Notes under the pieces: model-generated | What the model was told of the DNA's origin: nothing | What the model saw: only the letters and a program-made list of their open reading frames with translations | Database searches by the model: none | Shown here: piece by piece, positions 38,644 to 47,508 of the stretch | Position numbering within the stretch: the first letter of the stretch is position 1 | Layout: every line of letters begins with the position of its first letter | Position numbers and translations under genes: made by a program | Source of the DNA: Alishewanella agri BL06 | Lineage (GTDB): Bacteria; Pseudomonadota; Gammaproteobacteria; Enterobacterales; Alteromonadaceae | Assembly: GCF_000272005.1 (NCBI RefSeq) | Contig: NZ_AKKU01000021.1 | Coordinates: 27,570 to 91,569 of the forward strand | Direction: 5' to 3' | Length of the DNA stretch: 64,000 bases

Positions 38644-39830
38644 ATGAACAATTAATAATCCGGCTTGGTAGTCAGCCACAACAAAGCATTAGTTGGTTGG
38701 TGTGGGCACCGTTGACGGCAGAAGTGATCGCCAGTGGCGAAGTGGCTGCAGTTGAACAATTACCTGCATTAGCCGAACGCTTGGGGCGTAGAGCGGTCAT
38801 TGCCCTGGTGCCAGCCGCAGATGTGGTATTAAAAACTATCGCTTTGCCGGCCAAGCCAACTAAGCAACTGTTGCAGGCATTACCCTTTATGCTGGAGGAG
38901 GAGCAGGCCGAAGATATTGATCGGCTCTTTATCGCCGTCGGCCAGGTTGAACAGCGCGAAGGACAGTATTGGCAGCAAGTGGCGATTTGTCAGCGGCAAC
39001 GATTGGAACAGTGGCTGGACTGGCTGCAGCAAGCAGGCTTTAATGTCAGCCGGCTGATTCCGGATGCCTTGTTGTTACCCGCAGAGTCACTACCTGCCTG
39101 CATTGAACTGCAACAGCAATGGTTATTGCGTTTAGATGCGTGGCAGGCAACGGCTGTTGATAGTAGTTGGTGGCCAGACTACCTCAGTTTAGCGGCTTTG
39201 CCAGAAATGACCAGTTACAGTCCGTGGCCAGAACAGCTCGCCCATCCGGTCAAACCCGGTTCACCTGAGTTACCGCTGGCATTATTGGCCCGGGGGTTAG
39301 CCACTACCAGTTTTAACCTGCTGCAAGGCACCTACACGCCGAAGAAACCGCAGAATAAAACCTGGCAGCAATGGCGCTCAACCGCACTGCTCAGCGGCGC
39401 TGTGCTGATATTGTATTTAGCACAATTGACCGCGGAAGTCTGGCAGCAACAGCGGGCTCTGGCTGAGACCCGTGCCAATTTACAAAATGAGTATTTGCAG
39501 CTCTACCCCGGCGAGCGGATTATTAATTTAAGCCGTCAGTTGCAGCAAAAGCTGCAGGCTGTCGGCGCCGGAGGTAGCGAGCAAAGCTTCTTTGTGCAGT
39601 TACAGGCATTACAACAACGATTACAAAGCATGCCAGATATTAAGCTGGATTCTTTGCGTTACGATGCGGCAAGGCAGGAGCTGCGTTTTTCGGCGAGTGC
39701 CGGTGGCTTTCAGAGCTTTGAACAGTTGAAAAATGCTCTGGAACAAGCTGGCTACGTGGTTGAACAGGGTGCCTTGAGTAATGACGGCAGTCGTGTGCAG
39801 GGTACAGTAGTCATGCGGGGTAAAGTATGA
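38640..39830 (+). CDS. gspL: Type II secretion protein GspL
   Basis: A 396-residue bitopic protein with an actin-like cytoplasmic domain (VALVPAADVVLKTIALPAK is recognisable), a membrane helix (about 247-266) and a small periplasmic ferredoxin-like domain. It recruits GspE to the membrane and binds GspM. Overlaps gspM by four bases. Confidence 0.92.
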   Translation: MNEQLIIRLGSQPQQSISWLVWAPLTAEVIASGEVAAVEQLPALAERLGRRAVIALVPAADVVLKTIALPAKPTKQLLQALPFMLEEEQAEDIDRLFIAVGQVEQREGQYWQQVAICQRQRLEQWLDWLQQAGFNVSRLIPDALLLPAESLPACIELQQQWLLRLDAWQATAVDSSWWPDYLSLAALPEMTSYSPWPEQLAHPVKPGSPELPLALLARGLATTSFNLLQGTYTPKKPQNKTWQQWRSTALLSGAVLILYLAQLTAEVWQQQRALAETRANLQNEYLQLYPGERIINLSRQLQQKLQAVGAGGSEQSFFVQLQALQQRLQSMPDIKLDSLRYDAARQELRFSASAGGFQSFEQLKNALEQAGYVVEQGALSNDGSRVQGTVVMRGKV

Positions 39831-40297
39831 AACAACGGCTCTTGATTTGGTGGGGTCAGCTGGCGCAACGTGAGCAGCGGCTGTTGCTGATTTGTATTCC
39901 GGTGTTAGCGTTGGGGATGTTTTATTGGCTAATCTGGCAGCCACTTCATCAGGCGCGGCAACAAAATAGTCAGGCCTTACAGCTGGTACAGCAGCAATTA
40001 GCGGCACTGCAGCAAGCTAAGCCCATCTTATTACAAGCGGGCAATGAGTTGCAGCGAACCGGTGGTAGTCTGGCACAAATTGTCAGTAACAGCGCCAGGA
40101 CCTTCAATATTCGCGTTAGCAGAATGCAGCCGCAAGGCGAACAGTTGCAACTGGTGTTAGAAGATATTGCTTACGAGCAATTACTGCCATGGTTGCACCA
40201 ATTGCACTATCAGAATGGCGTACGGCTGGTGCAGGTCGATTTGGCGGCGACAGATAAAAGCGGTATGGTCAGAGTTCGCAGAATGGTGATTGAGTAG
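39827..40297 (+). CDS. gspM: Type II secretion protein GspM
   Basis: A 156-residue protein with a short cytoplasmic N-terminus, membrane helix (about 20-40, LLLICIPVLALGMFYWLIW) and a periplasmic ferredoxin-like domain (SLAQIVSNSARTFNI, LPWLHQLHYQNGVRLVQVDL). Partner of GspL. It overlaps gspL by four and gspN by eight bases. Confidence 0.9.
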   Translation: MKQRLLIWWGQLAQREQRLLLICIPVLALGMFYWLIWQPLHQARQQNSQALQLVQQQLAALQQAKPILLQAGNELQRTGGSLAQIVSNSARTFNIRVSRMQPQGEQLQLVLEDIAYEQLLPWLHQLHYQNGVRLVQVDLAATDKSGMVRVRRMVIE

Positions 40298-41048
40298 TAT
40301 GAAGAAGTATTGGAAGTTCGCGCTGCTGGGTAGTCTGGCTTATCTGGTATTTCTGATTATCATGATGCCCGCAGCCTGGTGGTTCAGGTTGTTACCCTTG
40401 CCCGCCGCCATCCAGCATGGTCCGGTAACCGGTACCTTGTGGCAGGGACAGATCCAGCAAGTGCAGTATCAACAGTTGCAGTTAGCAGAGTTACGCTGGC
40501 AGTTGCAACCCTGGTCATTGTTGTTATTACGTGCCGAGTTGCAGTTGGATTCTGGCTCAATGCAACAACAGCACCTGCCTTATCTGCAAGCGCAGTTGCG
40601 TTTATCGCCGGTGGCAGTCGAGGTCCGTGACGCTCTGTTGCGGCTGCCTGTGCCGGCGGTGCTGCCATTACTGGAACTGCCGTTACCGGTACAGGCAGAA
40701 GGTAATTTGCTGTTTGATGTCAGTCGCTTGGTTATTCGGGAACAACAATGCCACGAGCTTACGGGCAGTGCGAGTTGGTTAGATGCGCGTTTACAGCCAC
40801 CAACTGGTACCTGGCTGAACCTGGAGCATTTTCATGCCAGCCTGCGTTGTGAAAATAATCAGCCGCTGTTGACTACTGATCCGGCTAACATTTTAGCCTT
40901 GGCAATAGAAGCTACCGTCAATCAGCAAGGGCAGCTTACAGTAAGCGGCACGCTACAACCCTCTGCACAACTGCCAGATGAGGTGCATCAGGCGATGCGT
41001 TTTGTCGGTACACCTGATGCACAAGGGCGTTATCGGCTAAACTTCTGA
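40290..41048 (+). CDS. gspN: Type II secretion protein GspN
   Basis: A 252-residue protein with an N-terminal membrane helix (about 9-30) and the GspN features GPVTGTLWQGQI and LRWQLQPWSLLLLRAEL. GspN is present in some T2SS operons and is often dispensable. It is the last gene of the run; its end overlaps the convergent yrfG by 12 bases. Confidence 0.9.
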   Translation: MSSMKKYWKFALLGSLAYLVFLIIMMPAAWWFRLLPLPAAIQHGPVTGTLWQGQIQQVQYQQLQLAELRWQLQPWSLLLLRAELQLDSGSMQQQHLPYLQAQLRLSPVAVEVRDALLRLPVPAVLPLLELPLPVQAEGNLLFDVSRLVIREQQCHELTGSASWLDARLQPPTGTWLNLEHFHASLRCENNQPLLTTDPANILALAIEATVNQQGQLTVSGTLQPSAQLPDEVHQAMRFVGTPDAQGRYRLNF

Positions 41049-41729
41049 AGCAGGGAGCTGATTGCGGCTTTGATAAATGTCTGACAGCAAAGTGCGGTAA
41101 TCGGTAATCATGCTAAAACCATGGTAATGATTACCCGGTTTCTGGCTATCCGGGTTCGCCACGCCGAGTAGGTGTTTAATGCCAAACTCGCGGGCGGCTT
41201 CCAGAATGGGTAGGCTATCATCGACAAACAGCGTGCGTGCCGGATCGAAATTCAGTCGCTGCTGTAATTTATGCCACAACTGCTGGCTTTCTTTGGTGAC
41301 GCCAAATTCGTGGGTTGAAATCAGCTGTTCAATATATTTCGCCAGATCCGTACGTTCCAGTTTTAACGACAAACTGTCCGGATGAGCATTAGTGACTAAA
41401 GCGACATGCCGGCCGGTAGCCTTTAAGGCTGTCAAAAATGCCGGTACATCGTCGCGCATCTGAATTTTATGGATTATTTCACGTTTCAGTTCGGTGATCG
41501 GTAACTGTAATCGTTTACCCCAATAATCCAGACAATACCATTCTAGTTTGCCTTGCAGATGGTCGTATTCAGCCATCAGCTCAGCACTGGCTTCCGCCGC
41601 GCTCTTGCCTGACAACTCGGCCCAGCGCTGTGGCAAATGTACTTGCCAGAAATAATTGTCAAAATGTAAATCCAGCAGGGTACCGTCCATATCCAATAGT
41701 ACGGTATCGATTTCTGACCATTGCAGCAT
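41037..41729 (-). CDS. yrfG: GMP/IMP nucleotidase YrfG (HAD family)
   Basis: A 230-residue HAD phosphatase with motif I DTVLLDMDGTLLDLHFDNYF (almost the E. coli YrfG sequence), motif II VALVTNAHPDS, a conserved Lys in VTKESQQLW and motif IV TLFVDDSLPILEAA. Dephosphorylates purine mononucleotides. It converges on gspN and is divergent from nudE, as yrfG is near nudE in E. coli. Confidence 0.93.
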   Translation of the reverse strand: MLQWSEIDTVLLDMDGTLLDLHFDNYFWQVHLPQRWAELSGKSAAEASAELMAEYDHLQGKLEWYCLDYWGKRLQLPITELKREIIHKIQMRDDVPAFLTALKATGRHVALVTNAHPDSLSLKLERTDLAKYIEQLISTHEFGVTKESQQLWHKLQQRLNFDPARTLFVDDSLPILEAAREFGIKHLLGVANPDSQKPGNHYHGFSMITDYRTLLSDIYQSRNQLPASEV

Positions 41730-41801
41730 AGGCTTTTCCCGTTAATCGCTTTATAGTAGCTAACCAAGTAGAGTGATAAGCAGTTTAACAGAGAGCAGCC
41801 G

Positions 41802-42413
41802 ATGACGCAGCGCACAGACGATAAACAAAAACCGGAAATTCTGTCGCAACAAATTGTGGCGCAAAGCCGGCTGTTTAAAGTGGAGCAGCTGGAGCTGCGA
41901 TTTAGCAACGGTGAAGAGCGTATTTACGAGCGTATGCGCGGTAGCAACCGCGGCGCGGTAATGATTATCGCCTGTCCGGATCCGGAACACCTGTATCTGG
42001 TACGCGAATACTGTGCCGGCACCCACGATTATCAATTGGGTTTTCCGAAAGGGTTAATTGACCCGGGCGAGGATATTCTGACTGCGGCCAATCGCGAGTT
42101 AAAAGAGGAAATCGGCTTCGGTGCCAGGCGTTTTGTACAGCTGAAATCACTGGCTTTAGCGCCTGGCTATTTTAATGCTACAATGCATCTGGTGCTGGCC
42201 TTTGATCTTTATGCTGAGCAACAGGCTGGTGACGAACCTGAACCTTTGGAGCTGGTGCGCTGGGCGCGGCAAGAGTCAGCCGCTTTATTGCAACAGGCAG
42301 ATTTTACCGAAGCGCGCAGCGTGGCAGCCTTGTTGCTGGCACAACACTATTTGGAAGCCAACCCGGATGTTTTTAAGCAAACTGCTGGAGCCAGTGAAGA
42401 CCACCGCCCGTGA
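41802..42413 (+). CDS. nudE: ADP compounds hydrolase NudE (Nudix)
   Basis: A 203-residue Nudix hydrolase active on ADP-ribose, NADH and Ap3A type substrates. The Nudix box is GLIDPGEDILTAANRELKEE followed by IGFGA. Length matches E. coli NudE (186) with a slightly longer C-terminus. It overlaps cysQ by 47 bases, an unusually long overlap. Confidence 0.92.
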   Translation: MTQRTDDKQKPEILSQQIVAQSRLFKVEQLELRFSNGEERIYERMRGSNRGAVMIIACPDPEHLYLVREYCAGTHDYQLGFPKGLIDPGEDILTAANRELKEEIGFGARRFVQLKSLALAPGYFNATMHLVLAFDLYAEQQAGDEPEPLELVRWARQESAALLQQADFTEARSVAALLLAQHYLEANPDVFKQTAGASEDHRP

Positions 42414-43191
42414 GGCCGGTGCGATTTTATGGGAGCTTTACCAAAGCGGTGACTTTAGCCAGCAACAAAAGCAGGATACCAGCCCGGTCACTACGGCTGA
42501 TCTGGCCGCTAATAAGCATATTATTGACCGGCTCAGTGAGCTGACGCCGGACATTCCGATTATCTCCGAAGAAACTCACTTAGTTCCTTTAGCCCAGCGT
42601 TATGACTGGCCGCGTTATTGGTTGATCGATCCGATGGACGGTACCCAGGAGTTTGTTGCCCGTAGTGGCGATTTTGCCGTTAGTATTGCGTTGGTGGAAC
42701 ATGGCTGGCCAGCGCTGGGCGTGATTTACTGGCCTCAGGAACAGTTGTTGTATTACGCCATTCGCGGCAATGGCGCCTTTAAACAACAACGTAATCTGCT
42801 ACAACGTATTCAGGTTCATCAGTATCAGCCTGAGCAACCCTTGCGTATCGCCGTAAGTCGGCGTCAGCCCCGGCTGCTTATCAGTGAGTTATTACAGCAA
42901 CCCGAACATGCTGAATTTATTGCTTTAGGTAGCTGCTCGTTAAAAAGTTGTCTGGTGGCGGAAGGCAAAGCAGATTGTTATCTGCGCTTAGGACCCACTG
43001 GTGAATGGGATACCGGCGCGGTGCAGGTCATTGTTGAAGAAGCCGGCGGTAAAATCCTCGATAGTCAGTTTGCACCCCTTAGTTATAACCAAAGGGAAAC
43101 CCTCGGTAATCCTGATTTTATGGTAATAGGAGCTGCAGTACAGCCCTGGCCGGAGTTAATTAAAGCCCGGCAAACTGCGCGCGAATTGTAA
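42367..43191 (+). CDS. cysQ: 3'(2'),5'-bisphosphate nucleotidase CysQ
   Basis: A 274-residue inositol-monophosphatase-fold enzyme that removes PAP produced in sulfate assimilation. Motifs: SPVTTADLAANK, ISEETH, the metal-binding WLIDPMDGTQEFV, and GPTGEWDTGAVQVIVEEAGG. The start ATG 42367 is set by homology; the frame is open upstream but that part overlaps nudE and makes no sense. The nudE-cysQ order is conserved in related bacteria. Confidence 0.93.
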   Translation: MFLSKLLEPVKTTAREAGAILWELYQSGDFSQQQKQDTSPVTTADLAANKHIIDRLSELTPDIPIISEETHLVPLAQRYDWPRYWLIDPMDGTQEFVARSGDFAVSIALVEHGWPALGVIYWPQEQLLYYAIRGNGAFKQQRNLLQRIQVHQYQPEQPLRIAVSRRQPRLLISELLQQPEHAEFIALGSCSLKSCLVAEGKADCYLRLGPTGEWDTGAVQVIVEEAGGKILDSQFAPLSYNQRETLGNPDFMVIGAAVQPWPELIKARQTAREL

Positions 43192-43287
43192 TAAAATTAC
43201 CAACTTTAGTAATTAAGTAACTGGCCACAAGCCGCGCAATCAGTGGCGCTTAGCCAAATCCCAGTATCTTTTATCGTGAAAAAACGC

Positions 43288-43400
43288 TATGATGCGCGGG
43301 TGTTTTTTGAACAGAGAACCGCCCTTTGTTCAAAGAGCAACATTAAATTAAGTCCGTCAGAGACTGCACCCTTACCTACAGTACCCTTAGGAGTTAACAA
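43288..43400 (+). promoter_or_regulatory. pckA leader: possible -10 and an eight-base inverted repeat
   Basis: TATGAT (43288-43293) is a fair -10 hexamer with no good -35. The leader that would follow contains TTTGAACA (43306-43313) and TGTTCAAA (43327-43334), a perfect eight-base inverted repeat with a 13-base spacer, and the pckA RBS TTAGGAG (43388-43394). Confidence 0.4.
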
Positions 43401-44999
43401 ATGTCCGATCTGGATTTGGGCCAATACGGCATCACAGATGTCACGGAAATCGTATATAACCCATCTTACGAGCTGCTGTTCGCTGAAGAAACCCGCAGTG
43501 ACCTACAAGGCTATGAAAAAGGTAAGCTGACCGAACTTGGCGCGGTATCAGTTGATACTGGTATCTTTACCGGTCGTTCTCCGAAAGACAAATACATTGT
43601 GCGTGATGACACCACCCGGGATACCGTTTGGTGGTCTGATCAAGGCAAAAACGACAACAAAGCTATCACCCCGGAAGTTTGGGCTGATCTGAAAACACTG
43701 GTAACCCGCCAGTTATCTGGCAAAAGACTCTTTGTCGTCGACACCTTTTGTGGTGCTAATGCCGACACCCGCTTAGCGGTACGTTTTATTACTGAAGTCG
43801 CCTGGCAGGCGCATTTCGTAAAAAATATGTTTATCCGGCCTACCAATGAAGAGCTGAAAAGCTATAAGCCAGACTTTATCGTGATGAACGGTGCCAAATG
43901 CACTAACCCGGATTGGCAGAAACATGGCCTGAATTCAGAAAACTTCGTTGCCTTTAACCTGACCGAGCGCATTCAACTGATCGGTGGTACCTGGTACGGC
44001 GGCGAAATGAAGAAGGGTATGTTCTCAATGATGAACTACTTCCTGCCACTGCAAGGCATCGCTTCGATGCATTGTTCTGCTAACGTCGGTAAAGACGGCG
44101 ACGTGGCGGTATTCTTCGGTCTGTCGGGTACCGGTAAAACTACCCTGTCGACCGATCCAAAGCGGCAGTTAATTGGTGATGACGAGCACGGCTGGGATGA
44201 TGATGGCGTGTTCAACTTCGAAGGTGGTTGTTACGCCAAGACCATTAACCTGTCGAAAGAAAACGAGCCGGATATCTATAACGCGATCCGTCGTGACGCC
44301 CTGCTGGAAAACGTTACCGTGCTGGCAGATGGTAAAATTGATTTTAACGATGGCTCGAAAACGGAAAATACCCGGGTGTCGTACCCGATTTACCATATCG
44401 ACAATATCGTCACCCCAGTGTCGAAAGCCGGTCATGCCAAGAAAGTCATTTTCCTGACTGCTGATGCCTTTGGGGTATTACCGCCGGTATCGAAGTTAAC
44501 CAAAGAGCAGGCTAAATACCACTTCCTGTCTGGTTTTACGGCCAAGCTGGCCGGTACTGAGCGTGGTATTACTGAACCTACGCCAACCTTCTCCAGCTGT
44601 TTTGGCGCCGCCTTCTTAAGCCTGCACCCAACCAAGTATGCGGAAGTGTTAGGTAAGCGGATGGAAGCCGCTGGTGCTGAAGCTTATCTGGTCAATACCG
44701 GTTGGAATGGCACAGGTAAACGTGTATCCATTAAAGCCACCCGTGCCATTATTGACGCCATCCTGGACGGTAGCATCGAGAACGCCGAATTTGTGCAGCT
44801 GCCGTATTTTAACCTGGCAATCCCAACTCATCTGCATGATGTCGATGACGGTATCCTGGATCCGCGTGCAACATACGCCAACGCAGCAGACTGGGAAGTC
44901 AAAGCCAAAGATCTGGCCAAACGTTTTATCGATAACTTTGTTAAGTTTACCGATAATGACGAGGGTAAAGCTCTGGTTGCGGCCGGGCCTCAGCTGTAA
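43401..44999 (+). CDS. pckA: Phosphoenolpyruvate carboxykinase (ATP)
   Basis: A 532-residue gluconeogenic enzyme that converts oxaloacetate and ATP to PEP. Landmarks: [14 protein letters not shown], the PEPCK signature [20 protein letters not shown], and kinase-1a [11 protein letters not shown]. Length is close to E. coli (540). RBS TTAGGAG lies six bases upstream. Monocistronic with its own terminator. Confidence 0.98.
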   Translation: MSDLDLGQYGITDVTEIVYNPSYELLFAEETRSDLQGYEKGKLTELGAVSVDTGIFTGRSPKDKYIVRDDTTRDTVWWSDQGKNDNKAITPEVWADLKTLVTRQLSGKRLFVVDTFCGANADTRLAVRFITEVAWQAHFVKNMFIRPTNEELKSYKPDFIVMNGAKCTNPDWQKHGLNSENFVAFNLTERIQLIGGTWYGGEMKKGMFSMMNYFLPLQGIASMHCSANVGKDGDVAVFFGLSGTGKTTLSTDPKRQLIGDDEHGWDDDGVFNFEGGCYAKTINLSKENEPDIYNAIRRDALLENVTVLADGKIDFNDGSKTENTRVSYPIYHIDNIVTPVSKAGHAKKVIFLTADAFGVLPPVSKLTKEQAKYHFLSGFTAKLAGTERGITEPTPTFSSCFGAAFLSLHPTKYAEVLGKRMEAAGAEAYLVNTGWNGTGKRVSIKATRAIIDAILDGSIENAEFVQLPYFNLAIPTHLHDVDDGILDPRATYANAADWEVKAKDLAKRFIDNFVKFTDNDEGKALVAAGPQL

Positions 45000-45022
45000 G
45001 TTAAAAGCGAGCCCTGCATAGC

Positions 45023-45052
45023 AAAACGCCCCGCTGAGTCGGGGCGTTTTTT
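45023..45052 (+). terminator. Strong terminator of pckA
   Basis: AAAACGCCCCG (45023-45033) pairs with CGGGGCGTTTT (45040-45050) around CTGAGT, followed by further T. Confidence 0.93.
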
Positions 45053-45072
45053 ATAGGTGTTTATTGCCATAT

Positions 45073-45861
45073 TCAGGCGACTTTTTTACTGAGTAACGGC
45101 TGCAGCGGCAGCGCGGCAAGACATTCGGCTTGCTCGGCCCAATGATACAGCGCCAGGCTGCCATCGCTGTGCTCCAGCAGGGCAGTGCAGCTATCAATCC
45201 AGTCACCGTCATTACAGTAAATAATGCCATCTTCCAGGGTCAGCTCCGGGTGATGGATATGACCACAGACCACGCCATCGTAGCCGCCCCGTTTGGCCTT
45301 TTTTATCGCAGCCTGGCGGTAACGGCCGATGGCTTTTAAGGCTCCCGGTACCCGGCTTTTAATATAGGCCGCCAGACTAAAATAACGACCACCGGTTACA
45401 CGGCGTACTCTGTTGTACCAGCGGTTCAGAAACAGCAACAAATCATAGAGGTTATCACCGAGCCAGCTTTGCAGCGGACCAAAGCTGACCTCTTTATCGA
45501 ATTCGTCACCGTGGAGCAGTAATAGTTTTTTACCCAGCGCCGTGGTATGTTCGCCTCTGAGTTGCACTTTAATATTGCCAAACAACTTGCCACGATATAG
45601 GCGCATCGCCTCATCATGGTTACCGGGAATATATACGACCTTAGTACCTTGCTCGGCTTTTTGCAGCAGCAGTTGTACCACCTGATTCTGCGCCTGTGGC
45701 CAGTGTACCTGACGCTGCATGGCCCAAAGATCAACAATATCCCCCAGCAGATAAATGGTGTTGGCTTCAGTTTGCTGCAAAAAATGCAGCAGATACTCGG
45801 CCTGACAATCTTTACAGCCCAGATGAATATCAGACAGGAAGATGGTATTGCAATTTAACAT
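45073..45861 (-). CDS. UDP-2,3-diacylglucosamine diphosphatase-type metallophosphoesterase (COG2908)
   Basis: A 262-residue calcineurin-like phosphoesterase with motifs FLSDIHLGCKDCQ (DxH), GDIVDLW (GDxxD), YIPGNHDEAMR (GNHD), LLLHGDEFD and CGHIHHPEL. This subgroup is related to LpxH but longer than E. coli LpxH (240), so the exact substrate is uncertain; it may act in lipid A synthesis. RBS GGGGAT lies upstream of the ATG. Single gene downstream of yheT on the same strand. Confidence 0.85.
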   Translation of the reverse strand: MLNCNTIFLSDIHLGCKDCQAEYLLHFLQQTEANTIYLLGDIVDLWAMQRQVHWPQAQNQVVQLLLQKAEQGTKVVYIPGNHDEAMRLYRGKLFGNIKVQLRGEHTTALGKKLLLLHGDEFDKEVSFGPLQSWLGDNLYDLLLFLNRWYNRVRRVTGGRYFSLAAYIKSRVPGALKAIGRYRQAAIKKAKRGGYDGVVCGHIHHPELTLEDGIIYCNDGDWIDSCTALLEHSDGSLALYHWAEQAECLAALPLQPLLSKKVA

Positions 45862-45951
45862 TGGCTATCCCCGGCAGCTGAATGCACTGATAGCATCGGC
45901 CGGGTAGATGTCCGGGGTATGACAGCCAGATGAAGCTTATTTGACTAACGG

Positions 45952-46962
45952 TTACGCCCATTGCTGCAGATAGTCACAGATCTGTTGATTCAGCCAAAAC
46001 TCAGTACGAAACGGATGCTTGCCGCCGACAAAGCCGACATGGCCACCGTGGCGGCTGAGCCGGTATTCCACCTGCGGGCTCAGCTCAGCCGGGGAGGGGA
46101 TCACGGCATCGCTTAAAAAGGGATCGTCACTGGCATGAATAATCAGCGTTGGGATGGTGATCGCTGTTAACCAGGCTTTGCCGCTGGCGCGTTGGTAATA
46201 GTCAGCGGCATCGCGAAAGCCATGGATCGGCGCAGTATAATGCTGGTCGAATTCGGCAATACTGTTAAATTGCCGCACCTGAGCTGGCGTCAGCTGGAGC
46301 GGAAAATCCGGGAACTGTGCCAGCTTGGCCAGGGTTTGCCGTTTTAAGCGCTCCAGCAAGTAGCGCTGGTAAATTTTACTCAGGCCCTGATTAATGCGTT
46401 TGGCACAGGCAGCCAGATCCAGTGGCGGGCAGATGGCGACGGCGGCGCGTAGCGGATTAGCACTAGCTTGCTCACCACAGTATTTTACCAGCACATTACC
46501 ACCCAGGGAAAAACCAACTGCGGTCAGAGGCATCGCCGGAAAACGCTGTTGTAGTTGGCTTAGCAAATAGCCAATATCGGCAGTATCACCGCTGTGATAG
46601 GCCCGTGGCAGCTTGTTCGGTTGGCCATGGCAACCACGAAAATGCATCACTACCGCTGGCAGCTTACGGCGCGTTACTTCGGCCAGCAGCCCCTGAATAT
46701 AGTGGCTGTGCAGATCACCGGCCAGCCCATGCAGGATCACCAGCAGCGGTCTTTGCTCAGTGGCTGGCAGTTGTTCGGTCCAGTTGAGCTGCAGTTCATC
46801 ACCATCGGGCAAGGCTAACATTTCCGGGTAGGTTGGCACCTGTTGCTTTGGACTTAAATACTTAGCAAAAATAGTTTGCAGATGAGCATTACGTAGCCAC
46901 CACGGCGCGCTAAAGCTGGTGGCATGAAGATGATGACTGGCTGGTCCGAGCTGTGCTTGCAA
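45952..46962 (-). CDS. yheT: YheT-family alpha/beta hydrolase
   Basis: A 336-residue AB-hydrolase-4 family protein. A TTG start at 46962 is chosen because AGGAG (plus-strand 46971-46975) lies eight bases upstream and the next residues match the family start (WWLRNAHLQTIF); the frame runs on to 47031 but would cross into the divergent gene. Conserved features: LVILHGLAGDLHSHY, HFRGCHGQPNK, nucleophile AVGFSLGGNVLVKY, acid IHASDDPFL, and His in SRHGGHVGFV. E. coli YheT has 340 residues. Substrate unknown. Confidence 0.9.
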   Translation of the reverse strand: MQAQLGPASHHLHATSFSAPWWLRNAHLQTIFAKYLSPKQQVPTYPEMLALPDGDELQLNWTEQLPATEQRPLLVILHGLAGDLHSHYIQGLLAEVTRRKLPAVVMHFRGCHGQPNKLPRAYHSGDTADIGYLLSQLQQRFPAMPLTAVGFSLGGNVLVKYCGEQASANPLRAAVAICPPLDLAACAKRINQGLSKIYQRYLLERLKRQTLAKLAQFPDFPLQLTPAQVRQFNSIAEFDQHYTAPIHGFRDAADYYQRASGKAWLTAITIPTLIIHASDDPFLSDAVIPSPAELSPQVEYRLSRHGGHVGFVGGKHPFRTEFWLNQQICDYLQQWA

Positions 46963-47016
46963 AATAACCGCTCCTGAGAAAGAATGTGGCCTAAGGCTTC
47001 CAAAAAAAGAATAACG

Positions 47017-47508
47017 ATGAATCGCCGCCAATTTATCCTGTCAGGCCTGGCGCTTGGCACCACCGCAACGCTGGGAGTTAACGGTTATCAGCTGCTAAAC
47101 AGTGATGACACGGCTAATTCTGAGCTGGTCCTCGCCGCCTTGCTACCGGCCTTATTATACGGTGCTTTACCCACAGCGCCGGCAGAGTCTGACGCCGCCA
47201 TTAGCCGGACTATCGCGGCGGTGCACGACAGCCTGGCATTTTTGCCGCTACGCCAGCAGCAAGAACTACAACTGCTATTTAATTTACTGGCACAGCGACT
47301 GGGCCGGCTGGCGCTAAGCGGCCACTGGTTGCCGCTGGCTGAGCTGAGTCTGCCACAACGGCTGACGTTATTTGCCCGCTGGCGTGATAGCTACCTTGGC
47401 GTATTGCAGCAAGCTTACCATGGTTTACGCGAATTGTTATTTGCTGCCTACTACAGTCAGCCTGAGCACTGGGCCACCCTCAATTATACTGCACCGAGGT
47501 TCCGTTAA
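47017..47508 (+). CDS. Tat-leader small subunit-like protein of a GMC dehydrogenase
   Basis: A 163-residue protein with a twin-arginine leader (MNRRQFILSGLALGTTATL). The mature part is mainly helical, Leu/Ala-rich, with no cysteine-based cofactor motif. Small Tat subunits of this kind (gluconate 2-dehydrogenase subunit 3 type) escort and bind GMC flavoproteins. Its stop overlaps the GMC gene start by one base. Assignment to that family rests on size, leader and neighbour. The ATG has only a weak purine stretch upstream, 54 bases from the divergent yheT start. Confidence 0.7.
   Translation: MNRRQFILSGLALGTTATLGVNGYQLLNSDDTANSELVLAALLPALLYGALPTAPAESDAAISRTIAAVHDSLAFLPLRQQQELQLLFNLLAQRLGRLALSGHWLPLAELSLPQRLTLFARWRDSYLGVLQQAYHGLRELLFAAYYSQPEHWATLNYTAPRFR

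Noticed and set aside
42175..42366. N-terminal extension of cysQ in the same frame
   Set aside because: The residues are a Trp/Cys-rich shadow of nudE and do not match CysQ; family alignment begins at 42367.
45869..45904. CCCGGC/GCCGGG inverted repeat between the phosphoesterase and yheT
   Set aside because: Long loop of over 20 bases and no T run on either side; too weak to call a terminator.
46963..47031. Longer yheT start reaching 47031
   Set aside because: It would overlap the divergent Tat-protein gene; the TTG at 46962 has the only good Shine-Dalgarno and matches family length.
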